Source: Vulgatibacter incomptus
GTDB taxonomy: Bacteria > Myxococcota > Myxococcia > Myxococcales > Vulgatibacteraceae
Assembly (NCBI RefSeq): GCF_001263175.1
Contig: NZ_CP012332.1
Span: 2,908,501-2,972,500, forward strand
Length of the DNA: 64,000 nucleotides
Direction: 5' to 3'
Shown: positions 32,733-41,812 of the stretch, piece after piece
How the letters are laid out: every line of letters starts with the position of its first letter
Numbering within the stretch: position 1 is the stretch's first letter
The notes under the pieces: generated by a model
Seen by the model: only the letters and a program-made list of their open reading frames with translations
What the model was told of the DNA's origin: nothing
Databases searched by the model: none
Position numbers and translations under genes: made by a program

Positions 32733-33184
32733 CAGAATCCCGCCTCGAGCTTCGTCTCGAAGGCGCCCCGGATCGTGCGCTGGCTACCGTCGTCCATGAG
32801 GAAGCGCGCGTTGAAGCAGCCCGAGACGGTCTCTCCCTCGTTCAGCCCCGACTCGAAGGTGATCGCTCCGGCCTCCACCCGATCGGGGAAGTCCGTGGGC
32901 GGAGAGGTGACGCGGTAGACGGAGCCGTCCCGCAGCGGGAACGCCGCGCCGACGCGGAAGCCGCGCACGCCGGCAACCACCTTCGCGACGATGTTCTCGC
33001 CGTGGAAGTACTCGATGGTCACGACGTCGGCCTCGATCCTCCGGGCCCGGACGTCGTCGACCCGCAGGTCGTAGAGCTCGGAGACCGAGCCGGCGAGGCG
33101 GTTCGCGTCCTCACCGCAGGGGCCGGAGTCGCAGCCGGCGGCGAAGGCCAGCAGCCCCATCGCAAAAATCACTCTGAGAGTCAC
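32732..33184 (-). CDS. Small hypothetical lipoprotein
   Basis: 150 residues with lipobox FAAGC and two to three disulfide-type cysteines. One compact beta-rich domain (IEADVVTIEYFHGENIVAKVVAG, FPLRDGSVYRVTSPPTDFP). The start overlaps the previous stop (GTGA/ATGA type) and its stop overlaps the next gene, so it is translationally coupled in the VWA lipoprotein operon. No recognised family. Confidence 0.65.
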   Translation of the reverse strand: MTLRVIFAMGLLAFAAGCDSGPCGEDANRLAGSVSELYDLRVDDVRARRIEADVVTIEYFHGENIVAKVVAGVRGFRVGAAFPLRDGSVYRVTSPPTDFPDRVEAGAITFESGLNEGETVSGCFNARFLMDDGSQRTIRGAFETKLEAGF

Positions 33185-34578
33185 AGCGTCTCACCCCGCG
33201 CCAGCACCAGCCGGCGCCGCACGACCTGATCGATGGCGTCGAAGACCTGCTCCTGGAAGGCGACCGCCGGCCGCCCCTCGGAGTCGAAGACGAGGGAGGT
33301 GTAGAGGCCCTCCTGCTTCCCGGGATCGCTGCGGATCGTCGAGGTGATCCAGCTCTTCCCGTCCTTGATCGCGAAGCGCAGGGAGTCCTCCGACGCCTGG
33401 CAGTCGGCGCCCTGCTGCCCGGCGGCGCTGCATCGCTGGTAGGCGATGGCAGGGCGTCCGTCCGGGTCGAAGGCCAGCGACGGCGAGAGCCCCGTGCGCC
33501 CCTTCGCGTCCACGACCTCGGCCTGGGCCCACGCGCCCGCCTTGCGCTCGACGTACCGGACCCGGCCCTCCTTGGGCTCGTGCCAGGCGAGGCCGAGTCG
33601 ATCGTCCACCGCGGCCAGGCCGATCCGCTCCGCGATCGGGCGCACGGGCACCACGCGCTCGCGCATCCACCCGCCGTTCTCGTAGTGAATCAACCAGATG
33701 CCGTCCGTGTACTCGTCGGTGGCGCCGATCCGGTGCTGGTCGTTGTAGTGGGCGATGTGGATCCCCTGGGCGTCGTCGACCACCAGCCGGGTGTTGCTCC
33801 CGCCACCGGAGACCGCCTCCGCCGTCACCTTGCGCCCCTGCCACCAGAGCTGGAGATCGCTCTTCTCCTCGGCGTCGACGCCGAAGGCGTAGTGGCCGTC
33901 GCGGTAGGCGAGCACCGGCTGACCGTCGGCGACGCCGAGCGCGGGCCACATCCCCACCAGCTCGCCCAGGTTGCAGGCGTTCTGGTAGTTCGCGCAGTGG
34001 GGCACGTCCTCCGGGAAGATCATCTCCGGGACGTTGCCGTCGGTGTCGATCACCTGCTGCGTCCAGCCGGAGGCCGAGCGCCGCGCGAGGACGGTGTTGG
34101 TGGCGCCGCAGCGGAACTCGCCGGTGGCGCCCATGCCCATGAACGCCACCATCGGCGTCCCGGCCGCGTCGAAGGCGAGGGAGACGCCCGTGGGCCGCCC
34201 CACGAGCTCGATCTCCGCGACCACCTCCTGCGCGAAGGAATCGCCCTGCTCCACGCCGTAGACGATCTCCCACGTGTCGGTGGGCGCGGGATCGCGCTGG
34301 GGGAGCTGGCACACGCCGGTGCGGCCCGTGCTCCGGAACCACGCCGCCGCGAGCCGGCCGTTCGGCGCCACGCGGAGCTCCGGCTGGTAGCCGGTGTTGT
34401 CCGCGCCGTCGGGGGCGCCGTCGAGGGTCCGGAAGGTCCAGGTCACCCCGCCTCCGCCGCTCCCTCCGGCGCCGCCGCTTCCACCGGTGCCGTCGTCGAC
34501 GATGACGACGGGCCTCTTGTCGCCGTCGCACGCTGCGGCCAGCAGCGCCGCAGCCAGGATCAGGATCCGCAGGTACAC
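33181..34578 (-). CDS. Beta-propeller-like lipoprotein with Gly linker
   Basis: 465 residues. The GTG at 34578 has GGAG at 7 bases and overlaps the upstream gene by 19 bases; lipobox LLAAAC and a Gly/Ser linker follow. The body has repeats of the type GVSLAFDAAGTPMVAF, SPSLAFDPDGRPAIAY and TSLVFDSEGRPAVAF, each a 'L.FD..G.P.VA' strand, which indicates a beta-propeller. Probably surface exposed, perhaps a scaffold for the VWA proteins; no activity can be assigned. Confidence 0.72.
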   Translation of the reverse strand: MYLRILILAAALLAAACDGDKRPVVIVDDGTGGSGGAGGSGGGGVTWTFRTLDGAPDGADNTGYQPELRVAPNGRLAAAWFRSTGRTGVCQLPQRDPAPTDTWEIVYGVEQGDSFAQEVVAEIELVGRPTGVSLAFDAAGTPMVAFMGMGATGEFRCGATNTVLARRSASGWTQQVIDTDGNVPEMIFPEDVPHCANYQNACNLGELVGMWPALGVADGQPVLAYRDGHYAFGVDAEEKSDLQLWWQGRKVTAEAVSGGGSNTRLVVDDAQGIHIAHYNDQHRIGATDEYTDGIWLIHYENGGWMRERVVPVRPIAERIGLAAVDDRLGLAWHEPKEGRVRYVERKAGAWAQAEVVDAKGRTGLSPSLAFDPDGRPAIAYQRCSAAGQQGADCQASEDSLRFAIKDGKSWITSTIRSDPGKQEGLYTSLVFDSEGRPAVAFQEQVFDAIDQVVRRRLVLARGETL

Positions 34579-36749
34579 AGGCCGCTCCTCTCGTGCGGGA
34601 CCGGGCAGGACTGGGGGCAGCCGGGCGTCACGGTGGCGGTGAGCTTCCACGTGTAGCAGTGGCTCCCGTCCGCATCCCAGTCGTCGAGGCCCGAGTCGTA
34701 GACCACCACGTGGTAGTCGCCTTCGTCGTTGGCGTTGTAGACGTTGCACTCCACCGCGCGGTTCCCCACGCAGGCGTTGTCGCCGAAGATCTTGTCACCG
34801 CCGCGCTGCGACTCGAGGAACGACGAGCGGGGGCGCATGTCGTTCCCCACGATGAACCAGGCGAGATCCATGGCGCCGCCGGCCGGGCGATCCACCTCGA
34901 GGACCATGCCGCAGTTCACCTTGCGCCTGGCCTCGTCGGTCTCGTCGGGGTCCACGCAGGGGTTGCCTCCCGCCACGCGGAACACGTCCACGTCCGCGGT
35001 GAAGCCGATGCAGCCGTGGCCGCTCGCCACCCGGGCGACGACCACCTCCTCCATCACGGGCTCGCCGGTGTCATCGTCGAGCACGGGTTCACCGCTCACC
35101 GGATCGAGCGCGGGAGCCAGCTCCTTCACGTCCTCCCACGGCGCGGGCGTGGCGAGGTCGCGACCTCGGACGAGCGCCTCCGAGAGCTGCGCCACGTCGG
35201 TGTACGGGAGGTAGAAGTTGTTCAGCCTTCCGCCGACCTCGTTGGGATCGGGATCCTCGCGGAGCGTGGCCCGGATCCGGTAGGTGCCGGCGGACCAGTC
35301 GTCGTCGCGGAAGTCGTGCACCAGCACATAGACGGGGCCGCGCAGCACGGGCTGCGCGAAGCGGATCTGCTGGGACGAGCCGGGAGCGGCGATCACGCCG
35401 TACTGGACGACGCCGCAGCGCCCGCCGTCGCTCTCGGGCACGCAGACGGCGCCGCCGACGCAGGCGTTCACGCCCCCTCCGGCGTTCTGGCACTGGAAGG
35501 CGGGGCAGTCGAGATCCCCTCCGCAGCTCGACGCGCACCGCGCCCCTTCCGGCGTGTCGCGGCAGACGCCCGATGGGCACTTCGCGCCGCCTTCGCACGA
35601 GCGGGTGGTGAGCAGGTAGTCGCAGGAATCGCCTTCCGAGCAGGGCGAGGCCTCGTGGCCGTAGACGAGGTTCACCGCGAGGTCGAAGTCGCAGTCGTCG
35701 CAGGTGACCTCCACGTCGAGGATCTCGCCCGCCACCGCGTCCACCCGGAACCAGTCGAGGTCGCCGGGAGAGAAGATCGAGCCCCGGCTCTCTCCGCCGC
35801 GGCCGAGGGAGGTCGCCGTCGCCGGCGTGTCATTGCGGCCGCCGCGATCGTTGGCGTCGATCTCGTCCTCGAAGGTGGCCTCGAGGCTGTAGAGCACCGC
35901 CGGATCGGCCACCTTGCCGTCCAGGTCCTCGACCACCACGCAGACCTCGCCGGCCCCCGGCACCGCCCGGCGCATGGAGATCTCGTTGGCCGTGCCGCGG
36001 CGCGGGTTGGAGCGGGTGGAGAGCGCCCTCCCCTGCGCGTCGTAGAGCGTGGCCTTCAGCGCCACCTGGGTCGCCTCGGAGCGCAGGCGCACGGTGACGA
36101 TCTGCGAGGCGGCAACCGGGAAGACGAAGGCGTCGCGGTCGCCCTCGAAGGAGATCGCTCCCTTCGCGCTGCCGGAGAGCCTCGTGGCCTGGGCGCAGCT
36201 CTCGTTGGGCTCGTTCAGGTCGGGATCGGCCTCTGCCGTGATCCGCAGCGACCAGGCGTTGGCGGCGTCCTCCGCCACATCGGCGGCGTCGTGGATGCGC
36301 ACGACATACGTGCCGCCGGCGAGGCCCAGGTAGTGGCGCTTGTGCAGCGACGAGCGGCGGTCGGCGGCGTCGGAATTTGCGCCGGAGGCCACCGGCTTCG
36401 TCGGCTCGTCGGCGAGATAGAGCTCGTAGGCGAGGGACACGGGGCTGCGCGCGCCCTCGGAGTAGCCGAGCTCCACGGTCACAAGGGGCTGTCCCGGCGG
36501 GACCACGAAGCGAAACCAGTCGCTGTCGCGGCGGGGACAGACGTGGCCCTTCGTCGACTCACCGAGCTCGATCGGCAGCGCCGAGGCCGGGTCGCGGCTC
36601 GCGCCGATCGTGCAGCGGATCCGCCCGTCCGAACCGCCGGTTCCAGGATCCTCGTTGCCTCCCGCCGGCTCCTTCCCGCCGTCGCACGCGGCGAGAGCAA
36701 GCAGCAGGAGCGACGCGATCGTCATGTTGCGCAAGGAAATACCTCTCAC
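34560..36749 (-). CDS. Lipoprotein with PPC-type domains
   Basis: 729 residues, signal peptide with lipobox LALAAC. At least three beta-sandwich units of the bacterial pre-peptidase C-terminal (PPC) kind are visible: CPRRDSDWFRFVVPPGQP, FEGDRDAFVFPVAASQIV and FSPGDLDWFRVDAVAGEI. Around residues 385-450 there is a Cys-rich block (CEGGAKCPSGVC, SSCGGDLDCPAFQC), and the C-terminus ends with several cysteines. Such proteins usually stay on the surface as binding modules. GTG at 36749 overlaps the preceding stop; an ATG at 36725 is an alternative. Confidence 0.75.
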   Translation of the reverse strand: MRGISLRNMTIASLLLLALAACDGGKEPAGGNEDPGTGGSDGRIRCTIGASRDPASALPIELGESTKGHVCPRRDSDWFRFVVPPGQPLVTVELGYSEGARSPVSLAYELYLADEPTKPVASGANSDAADRRSSLHKRHYLGLAGGTYVVRIHDAADVAEDAANAWSLRITAEADPDLNEPNESCAQATRLSGSAKGAISFEGDRDAFVFPVAASQIVTVRLRSEATQVALKATLYDAQGRALSTRSNPRRGTANEISMRRAVPGAGEVCVVVEDLDGKVADPAVLYSLEATFEDEIDANDRGGRNDTPATATSLGRGGESRGSIFSPGDLDWFRVDAVAGEILDVEVTCDDCDFDLAVNLVYGHEASPCSEGDSCDYLLTTRSCEGGAKCPSGVCRDTPEGARCASSCGGDLDCPAFQCQNAGGGVNACVGGAVCVPESDGGRCGVVQYGVIAAPGSSQQIRFAQPVLRGPVYVLVHDFRDDDWSAGTYRIRATLREDPDPNEVGGRLNNFYLPYTDVAQLSEALVRGRDLATPAPWEDVKELAPALDPVSGEPVLDDDTGEPVMEEVVVARVASGHGCIGFTADVDVFRVAGGNPCVDPDETDEARRKVNCGMVLEVDRPAGGAMDLAWFIVGNDMRPRSSFLESQRGGDKIFGDNACVGNRAVECNVYNANDEGDYHVVVYDSGLDDWDADGSHCYTWKLTATVTPGCPQSCPVPHERSGLCTCGS

Positions 36750-38392
36750 GGCGTCACGCAGTCCCGCGACGGATCGAAGCGCGAGTCGTCACCCACGACG
36801 CCCGCTCTCTTGAAGTCCTCTTCCTGGAGCTCCACCCGCCCGCTCGCCGGGATCTTCACGTCCTCGGGGAGCAGGTAGCGCACGCGCACGCACGCCATGC
36901 GGAACTCGCCGTAGTCGTGCGGGGCATCGGCGGGCGACTGGGCCAGCACGAGGTGGATCTCGTTCCAGCCGCGCTCGGCCCCCGGGAGCGCCAGGGTCGG
37001 CACCAGCGAGATGTTCGAGACGGAGAAGTCGTAGCAGACCCGGCTGTCGCGGATCTCCCTGCGCCGGAGGTCGTAGCGGTAACGCAGGAACGCGGCGTCT
37101 TCGTTGTCGGGGCGGTTCGGATCCGTGTGATCCCGCACCTCGTCGCCGTTCGTCCGGCCGTCGCGATCGAGGTCCGCGAGCAGATCGTCCGAGACCGGGC
37201 TCGTGCCGGCCCGCACCTCGATCCAGTCGGGGATACCGTCGGCGTCCGTGTCGAAGAGGCGCGGGTTCGTACCGAGGAAGCGCTCTTCGCAGTTCAGCAG
37301 GCCATCGCCGTCGTCGTCCCGGCGGTTGTAGTCGTCGTCCTCCGTCACCGCGCAGTCCGCGTCCGAAGGGTCCAGGGGATCGAAGCCGGCGTTGCGGAGC
37401 CTGTGCTCCAGGAAATCGCTGAAGCCGTCACCGTCCGTGTCCCGCAGCGTGGGATCGGTGCCGATGAGCTCCTCCTCCACGTCGCTGAGGCCGTCGCCGT
37501 CCGAGTCCACCGCGAGCTGCACGTCGCGGATCGGCAGCGCGTTGATGTTCGACGCCATGAAGCGCTTCAGCGTGAAGAGCCGGCGGAAAGAGGTGAAGTC
37601 CACGTCGAGGAAGTCGAGCTTCTCGCCGTTGGCGATGTGCCGGAACGTGCCCGCGCCCACCCGCGCCATCTCGCGCAACAGAGCCTCCGGCTCCCGCTGC
37701 AGCCAGGCCGGCGTACGGCCCGACAGATACACCGTGTGAAGGCGGAGCTCCGCCAGCCGGCGCTCACGCTCCAGGTCGTGGATCTTCTTCACCTGCCGCA
37801 TCAGGTCGTCGGCGGGGACGTAGGGATCCGGCATGCCGTCGGAGAGGAAGATCACCACGTACTTCGAGCGGGCCCGGAGCTTCTCGTCGGCCTGCTTGGT
37901 GTCGGTGAGGATCGTCTGGTACGCGAGGTCGAGGGCCGCCTCGTAGTCGGTCTTGCCGCCGGCGAAGTTGAGGTCGGCGGCGACCGCCATCAGCCACGCC
38001 ACCTCCTCCGTCTCCACGTTGCGGCGGAAGCCCTGGGTGGTGTCGCCCACCGTGCCGTTGAAGGTGATGATCCCGAGCTCCACGCCGGGGACGCCGGCGT
38101 ATGCCCGGATCACCTCGAGCACCGAGTGCATCCTCGCCGACTCGCCGTTCTGAAGCGGATCCGGCGGGTCGGTCACGTCCATCGACTGGGACGTGTCCAC
38201 CACGAAGAGGATCTTCACCGGGAACTCGACCGCGAGGGGATCCTCCGTGCAGAAGGAGCCCGCCACGGTGAGCTTGTTGTCAATCGGTCGCTTGCCGGGC
38301 GGAGGCAGCCCGACGAGATCGCTACGGGTGCACGAGCCGAACAGGCCGAGGGCTCCCGAGAGCAGGGCGAGGGCGAGGACGCGGGCCTTCAT
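36746..38392 (-). CDS. VWA and calcium-repeat lipoprotein 2
   Basis: 548 residues. Lipobox LFGSC; VWA domain with MIDAS VDTSQSMDV near residue 65 and the typical VVIFLSDGMPDP strand later. About five DxDGDGxxD repeats follow from residue 300, and the C-terminus has VCYDFSVSNISLVPTLALPG like its paralogues. A TATGAT box on the - strand (38402-38407) just before the gene may be its -10 element, though no good -35 is seen. The gap to the upstream VWA gene is 92 bases, so it may also be read through. Confidence 0.8.
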   Translation of the reverse strand: MKARVLALALLSGALGLFGSCTRSDLVGLPPPGKRPIDNKLTVAGSFCTEDPLAVEFPVKILFVVDTSQSMDVTDPPDPLQNGESARMHSVLEVIRAYAGVPGVELGIITFNGTVGDTTQGFRRNVETEEVAWLMAVAADLNFAGGKTDYEAALDLAYQTILTDTKQADEKLRARSKYVVIFLSDGMPDPYVPADDLMRQVKKIHDLERERRLAELRLHTVYLSGRTPAWLQREPEALLREMARVGAGTFRHIANGEKLDFLDVDFTSFRRLFTLKRFMASNINALPIRDVQLAVDSDGDGLSDVEEELIGTDPTLRDTDGDGFSDFLEHRLRNAGFDPLDPSDADCAVTEDDDYNRRDDDGDGLLNCEERFLGTNPRLFDTDADGIPDWIEVRAGTSPVSDDLLADLDRDGRTNGDEVRDHTDPNRPDNEDAAFLRYRYDLRRREIRDSRVCYDFSVSNISLVPTLALPGAERGWNEIHLVLAQSPADAPHDYGEFRMACVRVRYLLPEDVKIPASGRVELQEEDFKRAGVVGDDSRFDPSRDCVTP

Positions 38393-38484
38393 ACGATCTG
38401 CATCATATCAAACGAATCCAAATTTCCGTAAGAACGAAGAAGGCGGCCCGCAACTCCGCCTCAGTAGGCCCCCGGGGCTCGGCG

Positions 38485-40278
38485 CTACTCGGCGCCCACG
38501 CACCGAACCTCGCGGTCGACGTCCAGGGGATCCACGAAGTCGGCGTCGGTGAGCTTCACCACGCCGCCTGCGGGCTTCTTGAGGAAGGGCTCGACGTAGC
38601 GGGCCTCGACGCAGGCCGTCCGCATGGTCCCGAAATCGCGGGGATCGTTCGGCGGCCCGTCGAGGAAGTGGAGCCGGATCCGGTTCTTTCCACGCCGCTC
38701 GGCCGTCGCCGCCTTCGTGGTCACCAGGGTCACGTTCTCCACCCGGAACGAATAGCAGACGCTCCCGTCGGGGTTCTCCTTCTCCTCCCGGATGTCGTAG
38801 CGGTAGTGCGGCAGCGGGCTCCCGGATGGCTCGCGAAGCAACGGGGAGCCGTTCGCCAGGATCGCGTCGATGTTGCGGACGCCGCTCGAGGCCAGGTCCC
38901 CGTAGGCGTCCGTCGGATCCAGGGGATCGAGGCCGTAGCGGAACTCGATCCCGTCGGGGATCCCATCGCCGTCGGTGTCGAACGCGTCCGGCCTGGTTCC
39001 GAGGATTTCCTCCTCGCAGTCAAGGAGCCCGTCACCGTCGGTGTCGAGGCCCGGCGCGAAGCAGGGCACCTCCGCGGGAACCAGCGGGTCGAAGCCGGCG
39101 TGCCGCATCCGATGCTCGAAGAGGTCGGAGTAGCCGTCGCCGTCCGAGTCGACGCCCAGGCCGTACGCGCACGAAGGTCCCGCGGCGTCGTAGGGGCACA
39201 TGCCGAGGGCGAGCTCCTGATCGTCGGCGATCCCGTCTCCGTCGCTGTCCACCCGGAGCACGCCGGAGAGCGTCTCGGCGTTCTCGTTGAAAGCGAAGAG
39301 GTTCTTCAGCCGGTAGGGCTTCTTCACCGAGGTGTAGTTGATGTTCAGGAACGTGATCGACCCACCCGAGGTGAACTCGGTGAAGGTGCCGCCGCCGGCG
39401 TCCTTCATCTTCTTCATCAGGTCGATTCCGGCGTCGCGGTCCAGCCGGAAGGCGTCCTTGAAGGGACCGTCCATCACGTTGGGATCGAAGAGGAAGCCGG
39501 TGTGGAAGCGGAGCTCGCTCACCTGGAAGAGCTCCTGGAGCTCCATGATCTCCTGCACGCGGCCGATGATCTGGTCGTCGGTGTTGTAGTCCTTGCCCGC
39601 CTCCAGATCGGCGAAGAACGCCTGGAAGTCCGCGTCCGAGTAGCCCGGCGGCGGGTTGACGAGATCCGGCCACCGCTCCCGCGGGATGTCGCAGACGAAG
39701 GGCTGCTCCGCCGCCCGGGAGGGATCCGCGAAGCACTGGGGATCGGGGTTCCCGTCGCTGAAGAAGATCACGACGTACTTCGAGCGGGCGCGCTCCTCGG
39801 GGCTGCTCCGCGACATGTCGCGGAAGAGCATCGAGTACGCGCCGGCCAGCGCGCCCTGGTAGTCGGTGGCGAGATCCGGCGCACGCAGCCGCGTGTCGAT
39901 CGCGGCGAGATCCGGTGAGGCCGTAAAACCCGGCGCGCCGGTCTCGTCGCGCGTCAGCGCCTCCGTGCGGGAGTCGAAGGCGATCACGCCGAACTTCACC
40001 GAGGGGTTGCCGCGGTAGCGATCGATCACCTGGAAGACCGCCCGCGCCGCCTGCGACTCGCGATCCGTGATCGCCATCGAGTTCGAGGTGTCGATGACGA
40101 ACAGGATCTTCACCGGGAAGAGCTCATCGCGAGGCGTCCGCGTACAGACCTGGCCCTCGATCGCGAGCTTGTCGTCCACGGGCGCGGGCCCGGGAGGCTG
40201 CTGCGCCTCGAGCTTGGCCTTGGTGCAGGCACCCGCGAAGAGCAGGAGGGCGAGGAGGGACAGGGAGCGCAGGCTCAT
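38485..40278 (-). CDS. VWA and calcium-repeat lipoprotein 3
   Basis: 597 residues. Signal peptide, lipobox LFAGAC. VWA domain from about residue 55 with MIDAS VIDTSNSMAI and KYVVIFFSDGNPDP. Calcium loops of the DSDGDGIADDQE type occur from about residue 340 to 455, then the shared C-terminal domain (CYSFRVENVTLVTTKA). It is thus one of three paralogues of identical layout in this operon. ATG 40278 gives the signal peptide directly; earlier in-frame starts are poor. The Cys content is high in the VWA insert, as in adhesive surface VWA proteins. Confidence 0.8.
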   Translation of the reverse strand: MSLRSLSLLALLLFAGACTKAKLEAQQPPGPAPVDDKLAIEGQVCTRTPRDELFPVKILFVIDTSNSMAITDRESQAARAVFQVIDRYRGNPSVKFGVIAFDSRTEALTRDETGAPGFTASPDLAAIDTRLRAPDLATDYQGALAGAYSMLFRDMSRSSPEERARSKYVVIFFSDGNPDPQCFADPSRAAEQPFVCDIPRERWPDLVNPPPGYSDADFQAFFADLEAGKDYNTDDQIIGRVQEIMELQELFQVSELRFHTGFLFDPNVMDGPFKDAFRLDRDAGIDLMKKMKDAGGGTFTEFTSGGSITFLNINYTSVKKPYRLKNLFAFNENAETLSGVLRVDSDGDGIADDQELALGMCPYDAAGPSCAYGLGVDSDGDGYSDLFEHRMRHAGFDPLVPAEVPCFAPGLDTDGDGLLDCEEEILGTRPDAFDTDGDGIPDGIEFRYGLDPLDPTDAYGDLASSGVRNIDAILANGSPLLREPSGSPLPHYRYDIREEKENPDGSVCYSFRVENVTLVTTKAATAERRGKNRIRLHFLDGPPNDPRDFGTMRTACVEARYVEPFLKKPAGGVVKLTDADFVDPLDVDREVRCVGAE

Positions 40279-40348
40279 GGTGCGGATCGCCGAGGGGCCC
40301 GGATGCAACGGACCCCGGATCGAGAGGAAGGGCGCTGGAACGAGTCGA

Positions 40349-40397
40349 CCTCCACCCGCCGTTCGCGACGGGTGGAGGCCGGGCGCCCATGGGCGCC
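40349..40397 (-). promoter_or_regulatory. Two hairpins between TSP3 and VWA genes
   Basis: CCTCCACCCG / CGGGTGGAGG (40349-40378, 10-bp arms, 10-base loop) and the palindrome GGCGCCCATGGGCGCC (40382-40397). They lie in the 141-base gap after the TSP3 gene on the - strand. With no U-run they are better read as an mRNA end or attenuator than as a strong terminator. Confidence 0.5.
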
Positions 40398-40419
40398 TTT
40401 CGAGTGGAGTCTTCCCGGG

Positions 40420-41712
40420 TCAGGCCTTCCGGCGACGCCGCAGGCCCAGGAGCGTCATCCCGAGGAGCGCAAGCCCGGCGGCCGAGGTCCCGCCGACGCC
40501 GGTGCTGCACGAGCTCTTCGCGCCGTTGGTCGACTCCGCGCCGAGGTTCAGCGTGATGTCGAACTTCGACACCTTGGGTGCGCCTGAGCCGAAGACGTCG
40601 TCATCACCCTGGAGCTCGCCCGTGAGCTCGAGCACGTAGGTGCCCGGGATGTCCGGGACGAGCTGCGGCCTGGCGGCGCCGTACGCGTACTCCCAGCCCT
40701 CGCCCGAAGCCGACACCGTGCCGACCCCGTTCTTCAGCTCCGCCCTGGAGCCCGAGGGCCGCTTCGCGATCCGCCACGTGTAGCGGATCTCCGTGTTCTT
40801 CCGGTTCGCCAGCAAGCGGAGCTCGAAAGTCTTCACCTCCTTGGCGCTCTCGCCCTTCTCCACGAAGCCGATGGCGAGGCCGCCCACGCGGAAGGTGTCC
40901 AGAGGGTCGAGGCAGTTCTTCTTGTTCGTCGGATCGAAGACGTAGCAGTAGCCCGTCGAGCAGGCGTCGCCGACGCCGTCGCGATCGCTGTCGAGCTGGT
41001 CGGGGTTGTGGACCTTCGGGCAGTTGTCCAGGTGGTTGAGGATCCCGTCGCCGTCCATGTCCGGGTCGCAGGCGTCGCCCACGCCGTCGCCGTCGATGTC
41101 GCTCTGGTCCGGGTTGTACGTGCCCGGGCAGTTGTCCAGGGCGTCGGGGATCCCGTCGCCGTCCTCGTCGTCATCGCAGCCCGCGCCGCTCGGGTTCGCG
41201 CGGCAGGCGGCGAGCCGCTCGGGGTTGCAGGCGTCGCCGAGCGTCGAGCCCGTCGTGTTCTTCTGCGACGGGTTGAAGACCGTCGGGCAGTTGTCGAGGG
41301 CGTTCGGGATCCCGTCGCCGTCGATGTCGTCGTCGCAGGCGTCGCCCACGCCGTCGCCGTCGAGGTCCGACTGATCCGGGTTCGCGACGAAGGGGCAGTT
41401 GTCGCAGGCGTCGCCGATCCCGTCCCCGTCGCTGTCGAGCTGATCGCGGTTCGCGATGAAGGGGCAGTTGTCGAAGTCGTCCTCGATGCCGTCGCCGTCG
41501 AAGTCGTCGGACGAGGAGTAGGTGTCGCCCATGTCCGTCATGTTGACGAGGATCGAGCAACCGCAGCCGCATCCGCAGCCGCCGCCGTCCTCCTTGGGCG
41601 TGCCACAGTTGCCGTTCTGGCACTCTCCGCCAGGCTCGCCGGCCATGGCGGGCGCAGCGCCCAGGAGAAGCGCGCTCGCCAGGAGCGCATGAGTCCACCG
41701 CAGCCGCTTCAT
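40420..41712 (-). CDS. Thrombospondin type 3 repeat protein with MYXO-CTERM-like end
   Basis: 430 residues. Signal peptide (to AMAGEP), then an unusual Cys/Gly block [15 protein letters not shown], five to six thrombospondin type 3 calcium repeats ([14 protein letters not shown] type, residues about 70-260), a beta-sandwich domain, and a C-terminal cysteine, one hydrophobic helix and an RRRRKA tail. The end matches the MYXO-CTERM sorting pattern (Cys, helix, basic tail) by which myxobacterial surface proteins are processed. A GGAGG site precedes the ATG. It likely opens the surface-protein operon. Confidence 0.85.
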   Translation of the reverse strand: MKRLRWTHALLASALLLGAAPAMAGEPGGECQNGNCGTPKEDGGGCGCGCGCSILVNMTDMGDTYSSSDDFDGDGIEDDFDNCPFIANRDQLDSDGDGIGDACDNCPFVANPDQSDLDGDGVGDACDDDIDGDGIPNALDNCPTVFNPSQKNTTGSTLGDACNPERLAACRANPSGAGCDDDEDGDGIPDALDNCPGTYNPDQSDIDGDGVGDACDPDMDGDGILNHLDNCPKVHNPDQLDSDRDGVGDACSTGYCYVFDPTNKKNCLDPLDTFRVGGLAIGFVEKGESAKEVKTFELRLLANRKNTEIRYTWRIAKRPSGSRAELKNGVGTVSASGEGWEYAYGAARPQLVPDIPGTYVLELTGELQGDDDVFGSGAPKVSKFDITLNLGAESTNGAKSSCSTGVGGTSAAGLALLGMTLLGLRRRRKA

Positions 41713-41812
41713 CGGAACCTCCGTTCGGGTCTTGTCCACCCTACGACAGCTCGCGACGAGGTGCAAATTGTCTGAAAGCCAAACTCAACGAAAGCGCAAC
41801 GGAGCTTCAGCC

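Noticed and set aside
34593..36878. A 761-residue + strand open frame
   Set aside because: It is the antisense shadow of the PPC lipoprotein gene: rich in Arg, His, Val and Gly, no domain pattern, no ribosome site. The same holds for the long + strand frames at 30738-32918, 36377-38431, 43722-46853, 49910-51850 and 53941-55863.
38402..38407. TATGAT -10 box before VWA lipoprotein 2
   Set aside because: No matching -35 word at 16-18 bases; kept only as a remark in the gene entry.
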